Positions 17,844-25,759 of a stretch of 64,000 nucleotides of DNA are shown piece after piece; within the stretch, counting starts at the first letter, position 1, and every line of letters begins with the position of its first letter. A model generated the notes under the pieces. The model had not been told where the DNA came from, did no database searches, and was given only the letters and a program-made list of their open reading frames with translations. Made by a program: the position numbers and the translations under genes. The DNA comes from Oscillospiraceae bacterium (GTDB taxonomy: Bacteria > Bacillota > Clostridia > Oscillospirales > Ruminococcaceae): NCBI GenBank assembly GCA_025758045.1, contig CP107208.1, forward strand, positions 186,001 to 250,000, in the 5' to 3' direction.

Positions 17844-18611
17844 TTAGCGGGCCAGCCAGCCGCCGTCCACGGCCAGGGTGTAGCCGTTCACGTAAGCGGC
17901 GGCGTCCGACGCCAGGAAGATGGCCGCGCCGCCCACATCGGCAGGGGTGCCCCAGCGGCCTGCCGGGATGCGGGCTAGGATCTCCTCGCTGCGATCTTCA
18001 TCCTGGCGCAGCTGGTTGGTGTTGTTGGTGGCCATGTAGCCCGGTGCGATGGCGTTTACGTTGATGCCGTACTTGGCCCACTCGTTGGCCAGGGCTTTGG
18101 TCATGCCCATGACGGCGCTTTTGCTGCTGGTGTAGGCGGGTACGCGGATGCCGCCCTGAAAGCTGAGCATCGAGGCAATGTTGATGATCTTGCCGCCCTT
18201 TTTGTCGGCGACCCACTGCTTGGCCACGGCCTGGGAGAGGAAGAACACCATCTTCTCGTTCAGGAAATCCACGGCGTCCCAGTTCTCGGGGGTGACGTCG
18301 ATGGCGTCGCACCGCTTGATGATACCGGCGTTGTTGACCAGAATGTCGATGCGGTCAGCGTGGGCGTGGACCTGCTCCAGGATAGAATCGATGGCGGCAA
18401 AGTCCGAAAGGTCGGCGCGAACCTCGGTAAACTGGCCGCCCTCAGCGGCGATCTTGGCGGCGGTCTCGTCGCAGCTGCGGCGGGCTACGCCGAAAACGTG
18501 GGCACCGGCAGCTGCCAGCGCCACGCAGATGCCCTGGCCCAGGCCGGTGTTGGCGCCCGTGACCACAGCGTTTTTACCGTTTAGCGAAAAGAGATTCATA
18601 ATATCATTCAT
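17844..18611 (-). CDS. kduD: 2-dehydro-3-deoxy-D-gluconate 5-dehydrogenase-type SDR
   Basis: 255-residue short-chain dehydrogenase. NAD-binding loop VVTGANTGLGQGI, NNAG in DILVNNAGIIKRCDA, catalytic Ser in INIASMLSFQGG and Tyr/Lys in YTSSKSAV; the pattern DVTPENWDAVDFLNEK and the C-terminus YVNGYTLAVDGGWLAR are those of KduD, which interconverts 2-dehydro-3-deoxygluconate species in hexuronate breakdown. GGAGG lies 8 nt before the start. It is divergent from an AraC-type regulator that probably controls it. No other pectin gene is nearby, so substrate is inferred from the family only. Confidence 0.88.
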   Translation of the reverse strand: MNDIMNLFSLNGKNAVVTGANTGLGQGICVALAAAGAHVFGVARRSCDETAAKIAAEGGQFTEVRADLSDFAAIDSILEQVHAHADRIDILVNNAGIIKRCDAIDVTPENWDAVDFLNEKMVFFLSQAVAKQWVADKKGGKIINIASMLSFQGGIRVPAYTSSKSAVMGMTKALANEWAKYGINVNAIAPGYMATNNTNQLRQDEDRSEEILARIPAGRWGTPADVGGAAIFLASDAAAYVNGYTLAVDGGWLAR

Positions 18612-18752
18612 TGTGTTTTCCTCCTGTAGTGCTTGACCTTTGTACTGTCAACATGGTACTATTATAAAAAGATAAAGTACGAAATACAAACAAAACAGGG
18701 CAATAAACTATCAAAAATGTACCAAACACAAAATTCGAACAGGCGGGGGAAA

Positions 18753-19658
18753 ATGGAACAGATCAAAGCGAACGAAACGCTGGTAGACAGTTCTCTGCGG
18801 GAGACTAAGATGCACGGCACCGTGGATTTCCCGGTGGGCGTGTATCTGGACGACTTCTCGGACTTCAAAAACGGTTACATCTGCTGGCACTGGCACGAGG
18901 AAATTCAGATCTCCTGGATCATCGAGGGCGAGTTCCTCTGCCAGATGGAGGGGCGCACGGTGCATCTGCACCCCGGCGAATTGATATTCGTCAACCGGGG
19001 TGTGCTGCACCAGATCTACCCGGTGCAAAAGGGGTACGGCAAGCTGTACGCCTTTATATGGGACCCGGAGTTCCTCAGCGGCAGTGCGGACGGTGCGGTG
19101 TATCAGGAGGCCTTTGAGGCGATGCTGAAAAGCGGCCCCCGCTGCCTTACCCTGGTCGAGACCGCGCAGGCTCCCGGCAGGCAGGCCGTGGGCGAAGCAC
19201 TGCGGGCCATTGTGGCGCTGTACACGCAGCACCCGGTACTGTATCATTTGCAGATAAAAATTTTGCTTAGCCAGATCTGGCTGCTGCTCTGCCGCCAGGA
19301 AGGCGAAGCGCCCGAACCGATGACCCCGGAGCGGGAACGGGACGAGGAACGCTTGAAGCGCGCCATGAACTACATGCACGCCCACTACGGCGAGCATTTC
19401 AGCCTGGAAGAGCTGGCCCGGCAGGCCTTGACCAGCCGCAGCGAGTTATGCCGGTGTTTCCGCCGGATGCTGGGGATGCCGCCCAAGGAGTTTTTGATGC
19501 AGTACCGCATCCAGCAGGCGGAAATTTTGCTGAAGAATTCGGCGTACAGCATCGCCGAGGTGGCGGAGTTTACGGGCTTTAGCAGCCCCAGCCATTTTGG
19601 AAGCTGCTTTTTGCGGTATGTGGGGTGTACACCGAGGGAGTATAGGAAAAATTTGTAA
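18753..19658 (+). CDS. AraC family transcriptional regulator with cupin sensor
   Basis: 301 residues. N-terminal cupin-like sugar sensor (about 15-170: CWHWHEEIQISWIIEGEF, HLHPGELIFVNRG) and C-terminal double helix-turn-helix (about 200-300: FSLEELARQALTSRSELCRC, IAEVAEFTGFSSPSHFGSCF). The start at 18753 is preceded by GGCGGGGGA; the frame opens earlier but that part is AT-rich promoter. It is divergent from kduD, the usual arrangement for a local activator, so uronate-type sugars are a plausible signal. Confidence 0.9.
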   Translation: MEQIKANETLVDSSLRETKMHGTVDFPVGVYLDDFSDFKNGYICWHWHEEIQISWIIEGEFLCQMEGRTVHLHPGELIFVNRGVLHQIYPVQKGYGKLYAFIWDPEFLSGSADGAVYQEAFEAMLKSGPRCLTLVETAQAPGRQAVGEALRAIVALYTQHPVLYHLQIKILLSQIWLLLCRQEGEAPEPMTPERERDEERLKRAMNYMHAHYGEHFSLEELARQALTSRSELCRCFRRMLGMPPKEFLMQYRIQQAEILLKNSAYSIAEVAEFTGFSSPSHFGSCFLRYVGCTPREYRKNL

Positions 19659-19680
19659 TTTTTTGCTTGCGCGGCTTTGC

Positions 19681-19712
19681 GGCCCTGCCTACCTTGCGGC
19701 AGGGCCTTTTAT
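19681..19712 (+). terminator. Terminator of the AraC gene
   Basis: GGCCCTGCC and GGCAGGGCC form a perfect 9-bp stem with an 8-nt loop, followed by TTTTATAA. Confidence 0.8.
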
Positions 19713-19733
19713 AACGGCATCTTGCCTTTAAGC

Positions 19734-19906
19734 CTTCCTTTTTGGACACCCAAAAAGGAAGCGAAAAAGGTGCCCGCTACTTCCGATAGCGCGGGAGGCC
19801 CGGCTTAGGGGCTACTCGCCCCTAAGAACCCCAATAATGTGGTCGAGCGGCCCAAAAGCTAAAAATTGCAGGAGTGCTGAATTTTCTTAACGCTTTTAGA
19901 CCGCTC
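19734..19906. other. Structured intergenic segment with three nested hairpins
   Basis: No gene. Three inverted repeats follow one another: CTTCCTTTTTGG/CCAAAAAGGAAG (19734-19761, perfect), CTTAGGGGC/GCCCCTAAG (19804-19826, perfect) and a 15-bp imperfect pair GAGCGGCCCAAAAGC/GCTTTTAGACCGCTC (19845-19906). It could be a decayed mobile element or a structured RNA. Confidence 0.5.
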
Positions 19907-19953
19907 TCCTTATTGACCCCTTCAGGGCCTAAATTCCTCTATAAATCTGCCAA

Positions 19954-20355
19954 TTACCCCCGCATAAACCCGCAGCACCCAAACTCTGCAAAATCCAGAA
20001 AGCCCAGTGATTTATAAAACGCCACAGTTTTAGGCGTATTATCCGTCACCAATTGGATCTGCCGGACATTCTTATATCGTTCCAGCACCGCCTTAAGCAG
20101 CGCAGTGCCGATGCCCTGTCTTTGTCTTACCGGGTACACCAGAATATCCTGCACAAGCACAATGGTGGTACCATCGCCCACCACCCGCACAATGCCGAGC
20201 AGTTCCCCGTTTTCATATGCCGCCAAAACAAGCAGAGAATTTTTGTACCCGCACTCCAATGCAGGCATATCTTCCGTATACGCGGTCCAGCCAACTTGCG
20301 TATACAGCTGCAAAATTTCATCGGCCTTGAATTTAGTATATTCTTTTATTTCCAT
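19954..20355 (-). CDS. GNAT family N-acetyltransferase
   Basis: 133 residues with a compact GNAT fold: LGIVRVVGDGTTIVLVQDIL, then acetyl-CoA motif VYPVRQRQGIGTALLKAVL (Q-x-x-G-I-G), then VTDNTPKTVAFYKSLGF. The domain spans the whole protein. The start at 20355 begins MEIKEYTKFKADEI; the preceding in-frame codon gives an unlikely extension. AT-richer than its neighbours, so possibly acquired. The acceptor is unknown. Confidence 0.88.
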   Translation of the reverse strand: MEIKEYTKFKADEILQLYTQVGWTAYTEDMPALECGYKNSLLVLAAYENGELLGIVRVVGDGTTIVLVQDILVYPVRQRQGIGTALLKAVLERYKNVRQIQLVTDNTPKTVAFYKSLGFLDFAEFGCCGFMRG

Positions 20356-20413
20356 GTTTCTCTCCGTGATTCCTAAATTATATTCCCAGTATACCATAAC
20401 CCCCTATACAACG

Positions 20414-20460
20414 CAAAAAATCTCCCTGGCTGCATCGTCTCAAACACAGCCAGGGAGATT
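20414..20460 (-). terminator. Terminator of the his operon
   Basis: A perfect 14-bp stem (AATCTCCCTGGCTG/CAGCCAGGGAGATT) with a 14-nt loop, followed on the minus strand by TTTTTTGCG. Confidence 0.9.
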
Positions 20461-20476
20461 GCAATTTTACAAAATC

Positions 20477-21304
20477 TTACAGCTCGCAGGGGGTAAAGCC
20501 GTTCTTGCCCAGCACCTGCACCTTGGTGTAGCCAAGCTCTTTCAGGTGGGCGGCGGCTTCCTCGAAACCGTAGGTCAGGGCCTTGGTGTCGTGGGCATCG
20601 GCGGTGATGACCACGTTGCCGGAGAGCACCAGCCACTCCTTCAAGATAGCGTCCGAGGGAAAATAATCCTTGCGGAAGCCGCGGTAGGCGGCGGAGGTGT
20701 TTACTTCCAGCACGCAGCGGCTGCGGGCTGCGGCCATCAGAGCCGAGGTAGCCGCAGCGGTGTAGCGCGGGTCGTTCTCGTCAAAGAACTTGTTGCCGTC
20801 ATTGATCTTTTTGATCAGGTCAAAGTGGCCCAGGATGGTGGGCTTCTTCTCGGCAACCTTGGCTACGTTGGCAAAGTAGGCCTCAGCCACAGCCAGACCG
20901 TCGCCGTCAAAATCGTCGTCGATGCAGGCGCGCAGGTCTTCCTCGCGCCAATCGATCTCGTAATATTTGCCGGTTTTGGGGCCCTTGACATAGTGAGCAC
21001 TGCCGATGAAGTAATCGTAAGCATAGGGGTCGTCGTCACTGAAAAGATCCCATTCCAGCCCGCACAGGATGTCCATTTTGCCGGCATAGCGCTCTTTCAG
21101 CTTGGTGATCGTTGCCTTGTACAGCGACGTGCGGCTCTGGGTCATGCAATACTCCAAGTCGCAGGGGGTGTGGCTGTGGCCGCTGAAACCCAGCGTCTGC
21201 AGGCCAGCCTTCCATGCGGTTACTGCCATTTCCTCCAGCGTATTTTTGCCGTCGCACAGTTTTGAATGAACGTGAACGGAACTTTTCAGGTACTCCCCGG
21301 TCAT
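20477..21304 (-). CDS. hisK: Histidinol-phosphatase, PHP family
   Basis: 275-residue PHP-type histidinol phosphate phosphatase, the penultimate step of histidine synthesis. Metal-binding motifs SSVHVHSKLCDG and GFSGHSHTP are at the N-terminus, with ILCGLEWD, LGHFDLI and ITADAHDTKAL further on. The start at 21304 is one base after the hisIE stop. It is the last gene of the operon, before the terminator. It replaces the HAD-type phosphatase half of bifunctional HisB found in enterobacteria. Confidence 0.92.
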   Translation of the reverse strand: MTGEYLKSSVHVHSKLCDGKNTLEEMAVTAWKAGLQTLGFSGHSHTPCDLEYCMTQSRTSLYKATITKLKERYAGKMDILCGLEWDLFSDDDPYAYDYFIGSAHYVKGPKTGKYYEIDWREEDLRACIDDDFDGDGLAVAEAYFANVAKVAEKKPTILGHFDLIKKINDGNKFFDENDPRYTAAATSALMAAARSRCVLEVNTSAAYRGFRKDYFPSDAILKEWLVLSGNVVITADAHDTKALTYGFEEAAAHLKELGYTKVQVLGKNGFTPCEL

Positions 21305-21305
21305 A

Positions 21306-21962
21306 TTACTGCATCCTTTCCTGCTTAACCTTATGGTCGATGACATGCCGCTTTTCCAGCTCTTTGGTAATATCCTCGACCGAAATGCCCAGTTCGATCA
21401 TCAGCACCATGACGTGGTACGCCAGGTCGCTGATCTCGTAAATCGTCTCTTCTTTATCGCGTTTTGCGCCGGCGATGATGACCTCGGTGGATTCCTCGCC
21501 GACCTTTTTCAGGATCTTTTCCAGACCCTTATCAAACAGATAGGTGGTGTAGCTGCCCTCTTTCGGGTCGGTCTTGCGGCCCTCGATGAGTTCGTACAGC
21601 CCCTGCCAAGTGAACTGCTTCAGCTCGTCCGACACATACACCGGGTTGAAGAAGCAGCTCTCGGCCCCTGTGTGGCAGGCGGGGCCGTTTTTGATAACGT
21701 CAATGACCAGTGCGTCCTTGTCGCAATCGGCAGTGATGGATACCACACGCTGCACATTGCCGGAAGTCTCGCCCTTACGCCAAATTTCCTGGCGGCTGCG
21801 AGACCAGAACACGGTGCGACCCTCGGCAATCGTCAAGGCCAGGGTCTCGGCGTTCATGTAAGCGAGGGTCAGTACCTCTTTGGTGTAGTGATCCTGCACG
21901 ATGGCGGGGATCAGACCGTTCGCATCAAATTTCAGCGTCTTAGTGTTTTCCGTAATTTCCAT
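21306..21962 (-). CDS. hisIE: Phosphoribosyl-AMP cyclohydrolase / phosphoribosyl-ATP pyrophosphohydrolase
   Basis: 218-residue bifunctional enzyme for steps 2 and 3 of histidine synthesis. HisI domain at about 1-115 with [14 protein letters not shown], the zinc/active-site segment [11 protein letters not shown] and [10 protein letters not shown]. HisE domain at about 120-210 with the MazG-like helices [20 protein letters not shown] and [14 protein letters not shown]. Fused I-E architecture is common in Firmicutes. A small stem (CAATAA/TTATTG) next to its AGGAG site may modulate translation. Confidence 0.96.
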   Translation of the reverse strand: MEITENTKTLKFDANGLIPAIVQDHYTKEVLTLAYMNAETLALTIAEGRTVFWSRSRQEIWRKGETSGNVQRVVSITADCDKDALVIDVIKNGPACHTGAESCFFNPVYVSDELKQFTWQGLYELIEGRKTDPKEGSYTTYLFDKGLEKILKKVGEESTEVIIAGAKRDKEETIYEISDLAYHVMVLMIELGISVEDITKELEKRHVIDHKVKQERMQ

Positions 21963-22035
21963 AGCGAAATACTCCTAACAATAAGATAGTTTTATTGTAC
22001 TATTTTCTGTGCATTTTGGCAAGTGGTTTTCGCGG

Positions 22036-22794
22036 TCATACCCGCATTTCTATACCATTGCTTCGCAGGTACTGTTTCAGCGCGCCAATCTCCACCTGCT
22101 TGGTGTGGAAGATGGACGCCGCCAGCCCGGCATCTACGGCGGGGTGATTGCGGAACAGCTCCACAAAGTCGTCCATCTTACCTGCGCCGCCCGAGGCAAT
22201 GATGGGCACCGCGCACCGCGCGGCCACGGCGTCCAGCAGCTCCAAATCGAAGCCGTTCTTCACGCCGTCGGTATCGATGGAGTTGACCACCAGCTCACCT
22301 GCACCGTTTTTGACGCCCTGCTCCAGCCAATCCAGCGCATCGATGCCGGTGTTCTCGCGCCCACCTTTGGCGAACAGCATAAATTTGCCGTCCACACGTT
22401 TAATATCGGCGGAAAGCACCACGCACTGGTTGCCGTATTTCTGCGCTGCCGCCGGGATGATGCCCGGGTTGCGGATGGCGCCGGAATTTACGCTGACCTT
22501 GTCGGCACCGCATTTCAGCACGCGGTCGAAGTCGTCCAGCGTGTTGATGCCGCCGCCCACCGTCAGCGGGATAAAGATCTGGCTGGCAACTTCCCGCAAA
22601 ATATCGGTGAACAGGCCGCGGCCCTCAACGCTGGCGGTGATGTCGTAAAACACCAGCTCGTCTGCGCCGGATGCGTTGTAGTAGCGCGCCATTTCGACAG
22701 GGGCGGCCATGTCCTGCAGGCCCTCAAAATTCACGCCCTTGACAACGCGGCCGTTTTTGACGTCGAGACACGGAATAATTCGCTTTGTTATCAT
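22036..22794 (-). CDS. hisF: Imidazole glycerol phosphate synthase cyclase subunit
   Basis: 252-residue TIM barrel that with HisH makes imidazole glycerol phosphate and AICAR. N-terminus MITKRIIPCLDVKNGRVVKG carries the catalytic Asp; the opposite catalytic Asp is in VVNSIDTDGVKNGFD. The phosphate-binding loops LTVGGGINTLDD and IIASGGAGKMDDF are intact. Full length. GGGAGG lies 7 nt before the ATG, directly after hisA. Confidence 0.98.
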   Translation of the reverse strand: MITKRIIPCLDVKNGRVVKGVNFEGLQDMAAPVEMARYYNASGADELVFYDITASVEGRGLFTDILREVASQIFIPLTVGGGINTLDDFDRVLKCGADKVSVNSGAIRNPGIIPAAAQKYGNQCVVLSADIKRVDGKFMLFAKGGRENTGIDALDWLEQGVKNGAGELVVNSIDTDGVKNGFDLELLDAVAARCAVPIIASGGAGKMDDFVELFRNHPAVDAGLAASIFHTKQVEIGALKQYLRSNGIEMRV

Positions 22795-22816
22795 ACAACT
22801 TCCCTCCCCTGCCGAT

Positions 22817-23533
22817 TTAGTCCTGGTACAGGCGCACGGCCTGCGCCAGGTCGATGGCCCCGGTGTAGATGGATTTGCCTAAAATGGCGGCGTGGCAGTG
22901 CATTTTTTGCAGCTCGGCCAGTTCGTCCAGCGCCGCAATGCCGCCGGAAGCGGTAATTTCCAGCCCGGGGATGGTCAGCAGTTCGCGGTACAGGTCCATG
23001 TTGGTGCCCTGCATCGTGCCGTCCCGGGAAATATCAGTGGCGATGATAGCCTTGACGCCCACCCCGGCGCAGCGGCGGCAGAACGTCACGCCCGGTTCGG
23101 GGGTGACTTCCTTCCAGCCATTCACGGCTACCAGGCCGTTTTTCATGTCGACGCCCACGGCAATCTGTGCGCCGTACTTCTGCGCCATCTCGGCGGTAAA
23201 GGCAAAGTTTTTCACGGCGATGGTGCCCAGGATGCAGCGGTCCACGCCTAAATCCAGGTAGCGCTTGATGCGCTCCTCGTCCCGGATGCCGCCGCCGACC
23301 TCGATCTTTAAGCCGCCCTGTTTGGCAATGGCGGCGATGGTCTGCAGGTTGGCGGTGGTGTCGTCCTTGGCGCCGTCCAGGTCAACAACGTGCAGGTACT
23401 TGGCTCCGGCGGTCACAAAGGCTTTGGCCTGGGCCACGGGGTCGGCGTTGTAGACGGTCATCTGGTCGTAGTCGCCCTGGTAGAGCCGCACGGCCTGGCC
23501 GCCCCGCAGGTCAATGGCAGGATATAATTTCAT
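22817..23533 (-). CDS. hisA: Phosphoribosylformimino-AICAR-phosphate isomerase
   Basis: 238-residue TIM-barrel isomerase, step 4 of histidine synthesis. N-terminus MKLYPAIDLRGGQAVRLYQG with catalytic Asp8, LHVVDLDGAKDD, KIEVGGGIRDEERIKRYLD and the second catalytic Asp in IIATDISRDGTMQGTNM. Normal length. It lies between hisH and hisF with short gaps and its own GGAGGG site. Confidence 0.98.
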   Translation of the reverse strand: MKLYPAIDLRGGQAVRLYQGDYDQMTVYNADPVAQAKAFVTAGAKYLHVVDLDGAKDDTTANLQTIAAIAKQGGLKIEVGGGIRDEERIKRYLDLGVDRCILGTIAVKNFAFTAEMAQKYGAQIAVGVDMKNGLVAVNGWKEVTPEPGVTFCRRCAGVGVKAIIATDISRDGTMQGTNMDLYRELLTIPGLEITASGGIAALDELAELQKMHCHAAILGKSIYTGAIDLAQAVRLYQD

Positions 23534-23551
23534 AGTGTCCCTCCGTTCAGC

Positions 23552-24169
23552 TTACAGTTCGGCAAAGGCTCTCAGCAGCCGAAGGCCGGTATCGCCGGAT
23601 TTCTCCGGGTGGAACTGGGTGCCGTAGACATTGCCGCTGCGCACCGCGCCGGTGACAGGGATGCTGTACTCGCTGGTGGCAAGGGTCGAAGCAGCGCAGT
23701 TTTTGGCGTAGTAGCTGTGCACGTAGTAGACGTACTCGCCGTTTTTCACGTACTTGAACAGCGGGTCGTTCTCGCGTCCGGGCACGATGTCCAGTGCGTT
23801 CCAGCCGATGTGCGGTACTTTTAAGCTGGCATCGGTCAGGTCGTCCGCCAGTGGGCAGACCTCGCCGGGGATGAGGCCCAGGCCGATGTGTTCGCCGTAC
23901 TCGAAGCTTTTGTCAAACAGCAGCTGCATGCCTAAGCAGATGCCCAGCAGCGGCTTGGTCTCAACTTCCTTTTTTAGTACGGGCACCAGGCCGGTAGCCT
24001 CCAGCTTGGCCATGGCGTCGCCGAAGGCACCCACGCCGGGCAGCAGGATATGGCTGGCGGCATGCAGGTCGGCGGCTTCATGGGTCACCCGCACCTCAGC
24101 CCCCAGGCTCCGCACGCTGGACGACAAGCTGAACAGGTTCCCCACGCCGTAATCAACAATAGCAATCAT
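23552..24169 (-). CDS. hisH: Imidazole glycerol phosphate synthase glutaminase subunit
   Basis: 205-residue class I glutamine amidotransferase that channels ammonia to HisF. Start MIAIVDYGVGNLFSLSSSVR, oxyanion region LPGVGAFGDAM, nucleophile Cys in GICLGMQLLFD, and His/Glu in TQFHPEKSGDTG, so the triad is complete. Normal length. It directly follows the membrane-protein gene of the operon by 13 bases. Confidence 0.98.
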   Translation of the reverse strand: MIAIVDYGVGNLFSLSSSVRSLGAEVRVTHEAADLHAASHILLPGVGAFGDAMAKLEATGLVPVLKKEVETKPLLGICLGMQLLFDKSFEYGEHIGLGLIPGEVCPLADDLTDASLKVPHIGWNALDIVPGRENDPLFKYVKNGEYVYYVHSYYAKNCAASTLATSEYSIPVTGAVRSGNVYGTQFHPEKSGDTGLRLLRAFAEL

Positions 24170-24182
24170 ATAGTTCCCTCCC

Positions 24183-24698
24183 CTATGGTAAAGCTAAAAT
24201 TGCAGCGATTTCCGTAAACAGCAATTGGGCGGTATCATATTGATAAATTCGCCCGTCAGCATCGGCATAGCGGATAAAAGTGCCAGTAGGGTTGGCCGCA
24301 TTTTTTTCAGGAATATCTACCTGCCACATGGTCAGCGAAGCGCCATCGCCAAAAACGAGTTGGCATTCGTCGCCATCGGGGACGTCCTTTTGCACCTTCC
24401 CCGCCCCGGCCGTCGTGATGCGGCGGCACAGGCGGCTGGCCTGGTCCGTGGTGACGGGCACATCCTTGTCCTGCCAGGTCATGCGCAGGGACATTTTGTT
24501 GGATGCGGCCAAACTGGCGGAAAAATCATTGATAAAACGTCGATACAGCAATTGATACCGTGCCGCATACACCAACATGCCGACGCAGGTTGCTGCCACC
24601 AGAAACCCAAAGGCCCCCAGAACGGCCGCACCCGGCGTAATGTGCTGCCGCCGGGCCGGTCGGCGCTGGATGCGGTCATACATGTCCATATCAGGCAC
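24183..24698 (-). CDS. Single-span membrane protein inside the his operon
   Basis: 171 residues: basic N-terminus (RIQRRPARRQHI), one hydrophobic helix at about 24-46 (AVLGAFGFLVAATCVGMLVY), then a soluble probably external domain of 120 residues with strands MSLRMTWQDKDVPV and GTFIRYADADGRIYQYD. No catalytic motif is recognisable and it does not resemble HisB. Its start overlaps the hisC stop by 8 bases and it ends 13 bases before hisH, so it is cotranscribed in the position where hisB normally sits. Function unknown. Confidence 0.72.
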   Translation of the reverse strand: MPDMDMYDRIQRRPARRQHITPGAAVLGAFGFLVAATCVGMLVYAARYQLLYRRFINDFSASLAASNKMSLRMTWQDKDVPVTTDQASRLCRRITTAGAGKVQKDVPDGDECQLVFGDGASLTMWQVDIPEKNAANPTGTFIRYADADGRIYQYDTAQLLFTEIAAILALP

Positions 24699-25755
24699 CT
24701 AAAATCTCATCCAACGCCGCAAAGAAGCGCTGCATTTCGGCGTCGGTGCCGATGGTGATGCGCAGGTAGTTGGAAATGCGCGGTGCGTTGAAATGGCGGA
24801 TGAGGATGCCCTGCGCCCGCAATTTTTCAAAAATTTCCTTGCAGGGCATGCGGTCGGTGGTGGCAAACAGGAAATTGGCGGCCGAGTCGAACACGGTAAA
24901 CCCGCGCTGGCGCAGGCCTTTGGTGGCGGCGGTGCGGGTGGCCAGCAGCTTGGCGGTCACCTCGTGGAAGTAGGCCTCGTCCCGGATGGCGGCCGTACCT
25001 GCGGCCTGGGTCATCGAGTTGACGTTGTAGGGACTGTAGCTGAACTTGACGCGGTTCATGTCGGTGATCAGCCCCGGCCGGGCGATGCAGTAGCCCAGCC
25101 GGGCGCCCGCCAGGTTGTGGGTCTTGGAAAAAGTGTGCGTGATAACGAGGTTCTCGTACTTTTCCAGCAGCGGCAGGCAGCTGGACCCGGCAGGGGCAAA
25201 CTCTACATAGGTCTCGTCCACCACCACAATGTTGTCGGGATTGGTACGCAGCACTTCCTCAATGGCGGCTACAGGGGCCAGCAGGCTGGTGGGGGCGTTG
25301 GGGTTGGCAATCACGATCGTCTCGTGCAGGCCGCAGTACTTTTTCAAGTCGATGGTCAGGTCGTCCTCCAGCGGGATGACATGCTGCGGAATGTGCAGCA
25401 GATCGCACAAAACCGGGTAAAAACTGTAGGTTACATCGGCAAAGGCCAGCGGCGTGTTTTCATCGCAGAACGCCCGCAGGGCCAGCAGCAGGTTCTCGTC
25501 GCTGCCGTTGCCGCACAAAATATTCTCCGGCTGCACGCCCCAGTGGGCAGCGATGGCCTCGTTCAGTGCGCGGTTGGACAGGTCCGAGTACAGCCGCAGC
25601 CCCGGCACCGCCGCCGCCACCGCCGCCGCTACACCGGGCGCGGGCGGGTATGGGTTTTCGTTGGCGTTGAGCTTGACAAGGTTGTCAATTTTCAGCTGCT
25701 CGCCGGGCACATACGGCTCCAGCGCAGCCAGCGTTTTGGTAAAATAGCGGCTCAT
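24691..25755 (-). CDS. hisC: Histidinol-phosphate aminotransferase
   Basis: 354-residue fold-type I PLP enzyme. LVKLNANENPYPPAPGV is the HisC N-terminal signature, NPNAPTSLLAPV lies in the PLP pocket, VVDETYVEFA holds the cofactor Asp, and HTFSKTHNLAGARLGYCIA carries the Schiff-base Lys. The start at 25755 is four bases after the hisD stop; ten extra upstream codons are possible but overlap hisD. Step 7 of histidine synthesis. Confidence 0.97.
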   Translation of the reverse strand: MSRYFTKTLAALEPYVPGEQLKIDNLVKLNANENPYPPAPGVAAAVAAAVPGLRLYSDLSNRALNEAIAAHWGVQPENILCGNGSDENLLLALRAFCDENTPLAFADVTYSFYPVLCDLLHIPQHVIPLEDDLTIDLKKYCGLHETIVIANPNAPTSLLAPVAAIEEVLRTNPDNIVVVDETYVEFAPAGSSCLPLLEKYENLVITHTFSKTHNLAGARLGYCIARPGLITDMNRVKFSYSPYNVNSMTQAAGTAAIRDEAYFHEVTAKLLATRTAATKGLRQRGFTVFDSAANFLFATTDRMPCKEIFEKLRAQGILIRHFNAPRISNYLRITIGTDAEMQRFFAALDEILGA

Positions 25756-25759
25756 GGGC

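Noticed and set aside
21963..22035. Small stem before hisIE as a histidine attenuator
   Set aside because: The CAATAA/TTATTG stem is weak, internal to the operon and has no His-codon leader or U-run.
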